A stretch of DNA of 33,768 bases from assembly GCA_945916045.1 (NCBI GenBank), contig CAMEGH010000001.1, positions 1 to 33,768 of the forward strand, read 5' to 3'. A program made the position numbers and the translations under genes. This DNA is from an uncultured Candidatus Saccharibacteria bacterium. Lineage in GTDB: Bacteria > Patescibacteriota > Saccharimonadia > Saccharimonadales > Saccharimonadaceae. This document shows, piece after piece, positions 21,793-27,696 of the stretch (its first letter is position 1; each line of letters begins with the position of its first letter). The notes under the pieces were generated by a model. It did not search any database and had not been told where the DNA came from. It was given only the letters and a program-made list of their open reading frames with translations.

Positions 21793-22134
21793 TTATTTTG
21801 CAGCTTTGGCGACTGCTTCAAACGCTTTTGGTTCGTTTGCGGCAAGTTCTGCCAAGATTTTGCGGTCAACTTCGACGTTGGCTTTTTTCAAACCAGCCAT
21901 CAATTTGCTGTAGGTTGTGCCGTTCAGGCGCGCCGCGGCGTTGATGCGGGTGATCCATAGGCCACGCAAATCACGCTTTTTGTTGCGGCGGTCGCGGTAT
22001 GAATACTGCAACGCGCGGATAACTGCTTGCTTGGCAAGGCGGAAACTGCGGGTGCGGTTGTGTTGCATACCCTTGGCAGCTTTGAGAATCTTTTTGTGCT
22101 TCGCTCGTGCGGCAACTCCTCGTTTTACTCGCAT
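21793..22134 (-). CDS. rplT: 50S ribosomal protein bL20
   Basis: The 113-residue basic protein shows the family pattern: [23 protein letters not shown], then [15 protein letters not shown] region ([26 protein letters not shown]) and [28 protein letters not shown]. It is the last gene of the infC-rpmI-rplT operon; its ATG overlaps the rpmI stop as TAATG, so it is translationally coupled. In other bacteria L20 can repress this operon; no L20 target can be recognised here. Confidence 0.97.
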   Translation of the reverse strand: MRVKRGVAARAKHKKILKAAKGMQHNRTRSFRLAKQAVIRALQYSYRDRRNKKRDLRGLWITRINAAARLNGTTYSKLMAGLKKANVEVDRKILAELAANEPKAFEAVAKAAK

Positions 22135-22331
22135 TATTTCACTCCTAGTGCTGATTTAACATTTTTCTTCATGCCACCAGTTACTTTCGCAACAGTGTTG
22201 ATGGCGCGTTTGCGGCGTTTGCTCTTCTTGGCAAGCATGTGTCCGCCGAAGGCGCGTTGGCGGGTAACTTTACCAGTTGAGGTAAGCTTTACACGCTTTG
22301 ACGTACCTTTGTGGGTCTTTAGCTTTGGCAT
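22134..22331 (-). CDS. rpmI: 50S ribosomal protein bL35
   Basis: The 65-residue protein [22 protein letters not shown]... with [19 protein letters not shown] is a textbook bL35. Its ATG overlaps the infC stop by one base (TAATG) and its stop overlaps the rplT start the same way, so all three genes are coupled. Confidence 0.97.
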   Translation of the reverse strand: MPKLKTHKGTSKRVKLTSTGKVTRQRAFGGHMLAKKSKRRKRAINTVAKVTGGMKKNVKSALGVK

Positions 22332-22837
22332 TATTTACTCCTTACGGTTATGCTCAGATTGCGACCAGCCATCTGAGGTTTCTGTTCAACTACTGCATCT
22401 TCTTCAAGCATGGCAATAATACGTTCGATAAGTTCGAATCCGAGTTCCTTGTGCGCCATCTCGCGACCGCGGAAGAAAATCATGATTTTTACTTTGTTGC
22501 CGTTTTCAAGGAACTTGCGGATTTTTCGCAGCTTGATTTCAAGGTCGTTCTGGCCGATCTTGAGCCCAAGTCGCATCTGCTTCAGCTCGCTTGTTTTTGC
22601 CTTTTTGCGGTTCTTCTGTAGCTCTTTCATCTTTTGGTACTGGTATTTACCCCAGTCGATGATTTTTGCCACAGGAGGCGCAGCATTAGGCGATATTTCT
22701 ACGAGATCGACTCCTGCTTCGTCGGCAAGGCGCTGGGCCTCTGTATACGACATGATGCCGAGTTGTTCTCCGTCTGTACCGATAACGCGTAGTTCCTTTG
22801 CTCGGATCTGCCCGTTAACGCGAACTGATTTACTAAT
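22331..22837 (-). CDS. infC: translation initiation factor IF-3, AUU start codon
   Basis: IF-3 checks the start codon on the 30S subunit. The conserved N-terminal block [18 protein letters not shown] and [18 protein letters not shown] is in frame upstream of the first ATG (22753), and no ATG, GTG or TTG precedes it. AAGGAG (22852-22847) lies eight bases before ATT at 22837, so the start is AUU, as in E. coli infC, where it allows IF-3 to repress its own translation. With this start the protein has 168 residues, a normal length. The C-terminal domain ([17 protein letters not shown]) is intact. It leads infC-rpmI-rplT. Confidence 0.95.
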   Translation of the reverse strand: MSKSVRVNGQIRAKELRVIGTDGEQLGIMSYTEAQRLADEAGVDLVEISPNAAPPVAKIIDWGKYQYQKMKELQKNRKKAKTSELKQMRLGLKIGQNDLEIKLRKIRKFLENGNKVKIMIFFRGREMAHKELGFELIERIIAMLEEDAVVEQKPQMAGRNLSITVRSK

Positions 22838-22889
22838 CGCTGTAGCTCCTTCTTAAAGTTAACAGAGTAGTTGAAATTACTCGCATACT

Positions 22890-22918
22890 ATAATATCAAA
22901 TTCTATAGAGAAGTACAA
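22890..22918 (-). promoter_or_regulatory. promoter of the infC operon
   Basis: Minus strand: TTGTAC (22918-22913), exactly 17 bases, TATTAT (22895-22890). It gives a leader of about 45 bases before the AUU start. Confidence 0.7.
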
Positions 22919-22990
22919 GGGGTGACGGAGGATTTTGCTGGCGCGTTTGTTGCGCGGTGACTTGCTGGCGCAAATGAGGTGCAATTTTGG

Positions 22991-24517
22991 TTACTGCTGG
23001 GCAATTTGCTGGCGATATTGGAGCGCTTCGGAAAGGTGCTGCGGTTCGATGGTGGGGCTGTTTTCAAGATCGGCAATGGTGCGGGCGACTTTGATAGTTT
23101 TGAAATAGCTGCGGGCGCTGAGCTGTAATTTTTCGCTGGCAAGATTAAGGATGTGTTCAGCTTTGGGCGAAAGCTGGGTGAGTTCGGCGATATTTTTACT
23201 GGCTAGTGAACTGTTGTATTTATTATTGTTTTGGTATCTGTTACGTTGATTTTGCGTGGCGGTGTGAATTACTTTTTTAGCAGTAGAGTGTTGCGTTTGT
23301 TGCAACGTGCTTATGCTTTGAAGAAACTTGTTGCTCGGTACGCGCGCCACGTTTATGACTAAATCAATGCGATCTAACAGTGGTCCCGAGAGGCGCTTTT
23401 GATATTGTAAGATGTGGTTATTACTACAGCTGCATTCTTTGCTTTCGTCGCCAAAATAGCCGCATGGGCAGGGGTTCATGGTAGCCACAAGCATGAAATC
23501 GGCTGGGTACGAAACGTGTCCATGGGCGCGCGTGATCGAAATAGTATTGTCTTCAAGCGGCTGGCGGAGTGATTCTAAAACGGAGCGCGGATATTCAGGA
23601 ATTTCGTCCAAAAACAACACGCCGTGGTGGGCTAAACTAATTTCGCCCGGGCGCGGTTTGGCGCCGCCGCCGATCAGCGACGTGCGACTGGCGGTGTGGT
23701 GCGGCGAGCGAAACGGGCGAGTGGTAATGATATTTTCGGTAGCCTCACCAGCTAGGCTGTGGAGCTTGGTGACGGCGATTTTTTCGGTATTGGTGAGCTC
23801 TGGCAAAAGATGCAGCAAGGTTTTGGCGAGCAACGTTTTGCCGCTACCGGGTGGCCCGTTGAGCAGGATATTATGGCGCCCGGCCACGGCAATCGTGAGG
23901 GCGCGTTTGGCTTGCTCTTGGCCAGAAATATCGTCGAGCGTGGTGTGAGCAGCTAATTCGTCGTCTTGGCTGGGCGCTTGCTCGTCTGCCAGGAAACTGA
24001 TGTGTTTTTCACCTTTCAAAACAAGAAATAACTCTTTAAGCGAGCTAATTGGCAGAAGCTCAATGCCTTCAACCAGCTGCGCTTGTGCAATATTTTGTGG
24101 TGGCAAATACAATGTTTTGATGCCATTATCGCGCGCGGTTTCGGCCATATTAATAATGCCGCGCACCGGCCGCACAGAGCCATCAAGCGCGAGTTCGCCT
24201 ACGAACGCACGATTATCTAATTGCGCTTGTTTTAGCTGGCCGCTGATGCACAAAATACTGAGTGCGATCGCGATATCGTAATGCGTGCCGTCCTTCGGAA
24301 GTTCGGCGGGTGCCAGGTTTATGGTAAGTTTGCGCGCCGGAAATTCCAGTAAAGAATTGGTAATAGCACTACGCACGCGCTCTTTGGCTTCATCGATCGC
24401 CTTATTACCCATGCCGACAATCTGTAAGGAAGGGAGCCCCTGCTTGGCATCGCTTTCAACCTCTACGAGTGCCCCCGAGAAGCCAGTTGGTGCGATACAA
24501 GTCACTTTGGCTACCAT
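22991..24517 (-). CDS. comM: YifB/ComM-family Mg chelatase-like AAA+ ATPase
   Basis: The 508-residue protein has an N-terminal Lon-S5-like fold (VAKVTCIAPTGFSGALVEVESD, LPSLQIVGMGNKAIDEAKERV, AFVGELALDGSVRPVRG), then the AAA+ module: Walker A NGPPGSGKTLLAKTLLH, Walker B VLFLDEIPEYPRSVLESLRQPLED, and a zinc-finger-like CPCGYFGDESKECSC. ComM is a hexameric branch-migration helicase that helps integrate DNA during natural transformation; this fits a pilus-bearing competent cell. ATG 24517 is chosen: AAGGGG lies four bases upstream and the product then starts like family members; the longer upstream frame overlaps the tmRNA promoter. Confidence 0.95.
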   Translation of the reverse strand: MVAKVTCIAPTGFSGALVEVESDAKQGLPSLQIVGMGNKAIDEAKERVRSAITNSLLEFPARKLTINLAPAELPKDGTHYDIAIALSILCISGQLKQAQLDNRAFVGELALDGSVRPVRGIINMAETARDNGIKTLYLPPQNIAQAQLVEGIELLPISSLKELFLVLKGEKHISFLADEQAPSQDDELAAHTTLDDISGQEQAKRALTIAVAGRHNILLNGPPGSGKTLLAKTLLHLLPELTNTEKIAVTKLHSLAGEATENIITTRPFRSPHHTASRTSLIGGGAKPRPGEISLAHHGVLFLDEIPEYPRSVLESLRQPLEDNTISITRAHGHVSYPADFMLVATMNPCPCGYFGDESKECSCSNNHILQYQKRLSGPLLDRIDLVINVARVPSNKFLQSISTLQQTQHSTAKKVIHTATQNQRNRYQNNNKYNSSLASKNIAELTQLSPKAEHILNLASEKLQLSARSYFKTIKVARTIADLENSPTIEPQHLSEALQYRQQIAQQ

Positions 24518-24578
24518 AATACCCCTTAGTATGGCAAAGCGCTTTCGTTTGCGCAAGCAGTTTATGGGCAAAATGTGG

Positions 24579-24584
24579 TATACT
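24579..24584 (+). promoter_or_regulatory. -10 box (TATACT) for ssrA
   Basis: TATACT ends nine bases before the first base of tmRNA. The -35 region is weak. Confidence 0.6.
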
Positions 24585-24593
24585 ATAAGGTAT

Positions 24594-25000
24594 GGGGCTG
24601 ATATAGCTTTCGACAATTGGACTTTAACAGAATATTCTGCAGATCGAACATGCACGATACGCATAATTTTAATTGCAAAATCAAACGTTGCAAACGCATT
24701 TGCTAGCCTAAAGAGCGCTTTCGCTGCTCCAAAGATGGCTTTTGCGCCAATCGCTGCCTAGTTTAGCGATCATTCTGTCTTAGCTACGCAACAGTGCTAA
24801 GCGGAGTGTTATACTTTTTGTTGCTTGCTGCGCGGGCAGGAAGCGGCTCCCGTGCGGGACTTTTTCCGCGTAACCGCCGCGTTTATTTTTGACTTATTTT
24901 ATAGAACGCGGTGGTTATAAAACATCTAAACGAGTCTATGTCTGTAGAGGAATATTTTGTTACCGGTTGGACCGGGGGGCAGTACCCCGCAGCTCCACCA
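24594..25000 (+). ncRNA. ssrA: tmRNA
   Basis: It rescues stalled ribosomes. GGGGCTG (24594-24600) pairs with CAGCTCC (24990-24996), followed by A and encoded CCA. The 5' block GATATAGCTTTCGACA and the matching 3' block TCTGTAGAGGAATATTTTG ... GGAC resemble the tRNA-like domain and P2 of other tmRNAs. A reading frame from GCA 24675 to TAG 24761 encodes a tag of 28 residues: AKSNVANAFASLKS then AFAAPKMAFAPIAA, ending in Ala-Ala as proteolysis tags do. The exact resume codon could instead be GCA at 24690. The T-stem CGGGG/CCCCG encloses loop GGCAGTA, not the usual TTCRANY. A small terminator follows. Confidence 0.92.
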
Positions 25001-25010
25001 TACTGTATGT

Positions 25011-25036
25011 AAAGCGCCTTATTGTGAGGCGTTTTT
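25011..25036 (+). terminator. terminator after ssrA
   Basis: AAAGCGCCT with AGGCGTTTTT (about 8 bp including one G-U pair) around TATTGTG, 11 bases past tmRNA. Confidence 0.75.
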
Positions 25037-25140
25037 GTTTTGGCTTGAATATGGAACGTGAATGGATGACGGAACGCTGTGCTGCGATGGATAAGTGCCG
25101 GGCGCTGTAGGTTGCAGGAGGGGTAAAATCCCGGAAAATA

Positions 25141-25172
25141 AAAACAACCGCCTGCGAGGAACGGTTGTTTTT
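25141..25172. terminator. strong bidirectional terminator in gene-free DNA
   Basis: AAAACAACCG and CGGTTGTTTT form a perfect 10-bp stem with an 11-base loop and T runs on both strands. The roughly 100 bases between the ssrA terminator and this one hold only a 19-codon frame (ATG 25051), not convincing. Confidence 0.75.
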
Positions 25173-25579
25173 GTGTGGAGTTTTTTGAAGAGTATTCTGT
25201 TTATTTTTGAGTTCCTGGATAATTTTTTTATTCAAGAACTACCCCTATAATATGATGTCAAAGCGCTTGTGTCAACGATTTTGCAAAAGTTTTTTATCTT
25301 TTTTGTTTTAGCCTGTGGAAAACCCATATCTAGTGGTATCGACACAAAATCAACACTATGTAAATAGGGTGCGGGCGAACAATGATTGTAGCGCGTGGAA
25401 TTTGGGTGTTTGTAGGGTGGTGTAGTGTAGGTTGGGTGTTTTGTGAATGGAGGGTAGATGTTTGTTTTTGACGACGCGGGGATTATGTGGGTGTGGCGAC
25501 TGAGTGGGTAATTCTTGTGTGGTTGTGGTTGGCGGCAAAATTGTTACGTTGTTGACTTAAAAGTGCCTGCCGTAGATCT

Positions 25580-25613
25580 TTGCATCCACTATGTGCCGCA
25601 CATAGCGATGCAA
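25580..25613. repeat. 34-base dyad (interrupted inverted repeat)
   Basis: TTGCATC ... CTATGTGC - C - GCACATAG ... GATGCAA: an inner 8-bp and an outer 7-bp arm pair with only CA/C unpaired between them. There is no T run, so it is not a terminator. It could be a cruciform or a dimeric protein site. Confidence 0.7.
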
Positions 25614-25675
25614 TGCGAGTACGCGTTTGCAGCGCAGGTTGGTTTTGTAGCAATATGAAGATTTGTAGCGCGTAG

Positions 25676-26001
25676 CGCAAAAAACCGCCGCGGCAAAGTT
25701 CGGTGCTTAATCGTCAAATTGGCGGGCGGAAATAATTTTGCGCCGCGTGTTGTTTTTTGCGGGTGGGAAAACAGCAAAAATAATACGCCGCAAAAATGGT
25801 GAGGCAAAATGTGCATGGCGTATGGCAGTTTTCGTAAAGACTTTTTTGCGTCTAATTTTTAACGTGCGGGGCAGCTACGCAAAAATCTTTGCTGTAGAAA
25901 GCGTGTGGGTTCGCGCGCAAAATAGCGATAAGTGTAATGCGCACGGCTGGCGCAAAAACAGTATTTCGTTGTAAATAAAGCATATGCTTTTTGGCGCAAA
26001 A
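25676..26001. repeat. array of nine CGCAAAA / TTTTGCG words
   Basis: Plus orientation starts at 25676, 25789, 25878, 25916, 25951 and 25995; minus orientation (TTTTGCG) at 25736, 25755 and 25844. Gaps are mostly 34-60 bases. The preceding base pairs are often GG or GC, giving roughly GGCGCAAAA. The word is also used elsewhere in the window, but far more sparsely. Confidence 0.6.
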
Positions 26002-26192
26002 TGTCAAAGGGAAAAAAGTAAATAAGTAATGTACGGGCAAAATAGCTCCAGCAGAGTAGGGTACTGTGGCGCTTTGCTGCATAAAAAAAGGGGGTGCAAT
26101 TACGCCACCCGCTCGCGTAAAAACAAGCACGTACACGGCAAAAAACCACAAATTTGACCGTCCTGGCGCAAATAAGTGCTCAATTAATATAA

Positions 26193-26278
26193 TTATTTAC
26201 AACGTTATAATCACCACAACATATATAAAATAACAGAGGTACAAAAACGATGTAGAGAATAACTATTTTATTTACAAC
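26193..26278 (+). repeat. direct repeat TTATTTACAAC, two copies in AT-rich DNA
   Basis: Exact 11-mers at 26193-26203 and 26268-26278, separated by A/T-rich sequence. The first nine bases resemble the DnaA box TTATCCACA with two differences, which is too weak to name them DnaA boxes. Confidence 0.5.
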
Positions 26279-26297
26279 AATAAAAGCATAAAAAGTA

Positions 26298-26326
26298 TTG
26301 ACAAAAAGCGTAAGCCTTGCTATTAT
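26298..26326 (+). promoter_or_regulatory. near-consensus promoter without an obvious gene
   Basis: TTGACA (26298-26303), a 17-base spacer ending TGC, and TATTAT (26321-26326). One of the two strongest promoter matches in the window; transcription should start near 26333. Confidence 0.85.
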
Positions 26327-26332
26327 GGGTAC

Positions 26333-26785
26333 AAGCTTTTAGAAAAACAAACAAAAGCAAAAAACCTTAACAATCTGGCATATGTCGAAAACGATCTCGC
26401 AGCTCACATCACGTATGGTGTAGTTTGACGAAAAGTTGGCAGCTTCAATGACGATGCGCGGCTACGGCGACGGGTAAATCTTTTACTTTTTGTTGCTATG
26501 GTTACAACGCTTGTTTATTGGTGTTGCCGATGCTCCGTCAAATTTATTTGATGTTTGAGCGCACGGTATGCAAGTACCGATTGCACCTAGTTAATCCCTG
26601 TTTTACAAAAACAAGCAGTGTGACTACTAGGTGTGATCTGGGAACGGTCCGTAAGTTTAGATATGCTCGAACTTTGTTCGAGCGGTCAGTCGCCTTTGAG
26701 TAGTGATTGAGCCGTTTTGTCGCCCGCCCTTTTAATTGTTTTACAGCGGTGGTTGCCGGCAGGGGTTCGCAAAGTCACTACTCAG
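26333..26785 (+). ncRNA. candidate noncoding transcript of about 450 bases
   Basis: The region downstream of the strong promoter has no long frame. It contains a perfect hairpin GCTCGAAC-TTT-GTTCGAGC (near 26664-26682) and a 9-bp long-range pair GAGTAGTGA (near 26697) with TCACTACTC (near 26775) enclosing about 70 bases. It resembles none of the tmRNA, RNase P or SRP RNA patterns. One frame has several short stretches split by stops (MSKTISQLTSRMV, then FDEKLAASMTMRGYGDG), so a decayed or short-peptide-coding element is an alternative. The end is a guess, set before the next gene's -10 box. Confidence 0.45.
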
Positions 26786-26801
26786 GCACCATAATCTTTA
26801 G

Positions 26802-26807
26802 TATACT
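26802..26807 (+). promoter_or_regulatory. -10 box (TATACT) of a leaderless gene
   Basis: TATACT, seven bases, then ATG 26815; no Shine-Dalgarno sequence in between. Confidence 0.55.
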
Positions 26808-26814
26808 ACTGCTT

Positions 26815-27201
26815 ATGGTACAAAAAATTATTGGTATTGTTGGAATTGTCGCCGCAGGATTGCTGGTGTATATTTTGAACGCTACCACGCCTACCGAAGC
26901 CGGTGCTCTTGGGGTGTTGGCTGTTTTTTTATTGTCGTATATTCTGTTGGCCGCCGCGCTGACCTTTTTTATTTTTTGGCTGTACCGAGTGGTGATTCGC
27001 GTGTTTTGGAGTGATAAGCCAGATACCGGCCGGCAGCATTTTACATTGAAAAAATCCTATTATTATTCATCTGTGTTGGCGCTTGGGCCGGTGATGATGG
27101 TGAGTTTGCGATCAGTCGGGCAGGACGGCTGGGTGCAATATGGCTTGATGCTTTTCTTGCTGTTTTTGGGGTGCGTTTACGTATCGCGCCAAGCCTCGTA
27201 A
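26815..27201 (+). CDS. small membrane protein near the VirD4-like ATPase
   Basis: The 128-residue protein has helices at about 3-20 (IIGIVGIVAAGLLVYIL), 30-58 (LGVLAVFLLSYILLAAALTFFIFWLYRVV), 80-97 (SSVLALGPVMMVSL) and 106-122 (YGLMLFLLFLGCVYV), with a short soluble loop (FWSDKPDTGRQHFTLKKSYYY). I recognise no family. ATG 26815 is chosen because the -10 box lies just upstream. It is followed by a terminator overlapping its stop region, so it is a separate unit from the ATPase genes although on the same strand. Confidence 0.65.
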   Translation: MVQKIIGIVGIVAAGLLVYILNATTPTEAGALGVLAVFLLSYILLAAALTFFIFWLYRVVIRVFWSDKPDTGRQHFTLKKSYYYSSVLALGPVMMVSLRSVGQDGWVQYGLMLFLLFLGCVYVSRQAS

Positions 27202-27216
27202 AAGAGGTGCTTTTTT
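27191..27216 (+). terminator. terminator after the small membrane-protein gene
   Basis: AAGCCTC / GAGGTGCTT around GTAAAA with a six-T run; the stem begins inside the last codons of the gene. Confidence 0.7.
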
Positions 27217-27227
27217 GTGTACGCTTA

Positions 27228-27236
27228 TGCTATAAT
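27228..27236 (+). promoter_or_regulatory. extended -10 (TGC-TATAAT) of a leaderless gene
   Basis: TGCTATAAT, seven bases (GGCAGGT), then ATG 27244. Drives the Q/P-rich protein and probably the ATPase gene. Confidence 0.65.
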
Positions 27237-27243
27237 GGCAGGT

Positions 27244-27687
27244 ATGCAGCCAGAGTTTTCACCACAGGCACGAGGCGGAGAGGCGCCGCCAAATCAATAC
27301 GGCCAAGGGTACGAAGTACCGCCTAATTTTGCATTGCCAGAAATGGCCCCTGGGCAGAATTTTGAAGCGCCACTGCAATCGCCTGAACAGGCGATGGAAC
27401 GCAGTCCGATTGAGCTTGCGCCGCAGCCACCGCAAATGTTGCCGCAGCAGCCGATGCCAATGACGCCGGCGCCGCTGCCAGCCACACCGCAACCACAGGT
27501 GGAAGTGGGCAATCCAGTTGCCGCAAACGACGACGACACGATCGAAAAAGAATGGGTTGATCGCGCAAAACAGGTGATTATTCAAACACGTGACGACCCG
27601 CGCGCTCGTGAAAAGGCAATCGGCGCGTTGCAGCGAGATTATTTAATGAAACGGTATGGCAAGGAACTTGGCGCGACAAACGACTAG
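27244..27687 (+). CDS. Q/P-rich protein with a helical C-terminal domain, partner of the ATPase
   Basis: This 147-residue protein has two parts. Residues 1-98 are disordered and rich in P, Q, M, A and E (PPQMLPQQPMPMTPAPLPAT). Residues 99-147 are charged and helical (IEKEWVDRAKQVIIQTRDDP and AREKAIGALQRDYLMKRYGK). No signal peptide, so cytosolic. I do not know a function. Its stop is nine bases before the VirD4-like ATPase, which has a similar Q/P-rich tail, so the two products may interact through these parts; that is inference. The 27217 in-frame start is rejected because the -10 box overlaps it. Confidence 0.7.
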   Translation: MQPEFSPQARGGEAPPNQYGQGYEVPPNFALPEMAPGQNFEAPLQSPEQAMERSPIELAPQPPQMLPQQPMPMTPAPLPATPQPQVEVGNPVAANDDDTIEKEWVDRAKQVIIQTRDDPRAREKAIGALQRDYLMKRYGKELGATND

Positions 27688-27696
27688 GGTGGAACA

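Larger units (their letters stand above)
25173..26297. other. 1.1-kb gene-free region with repeats and skewed base content
   Basis: No frame here has a ribosome site, promoter and family-like sequence together; the open frames are basic or low-complexity shadows. What is visible: a part with very few C on the plus strand (about 25368-25530, G and T rich), a large dyad at 25580-25613, an array of CGCAAAA words (25676-26001), and an AT-rich end (26180-26300) with a repeated 11-mer. This suggests a protein-binding or replication-related locus, by inference only. Confidence 0.55.

Noticed and set aside
25051..25110. 19-codon frame between the two terminators after ssrA
   Set aside because: No ribosome site or promoter; too short to support without conservation data.
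25310..25325. TGTGGAAAA as a DnaA box
   Set aside because: Single degenerate match; the same word also appears near 12555-12580 and 12955, so it is not specific to this locus.
25356..25538. Minus-strand frame rich in T, P, H and Q
   Set aside because: It is the direct result of the G/T-rich plus strand and has no start signal.
25738..26151. Open frames on both strands in the gene-free region
   Set aside because: No ribosome site, promoter or family-like sequence; composition follows the CGCAAAA words. Treated as chance.
26261..26278. Possible dif site (ATAA ... TTAT) for the Xer recombinase
   Set aside because: The spacer is five bases and the arms do not match known dif arms; too weak to call.
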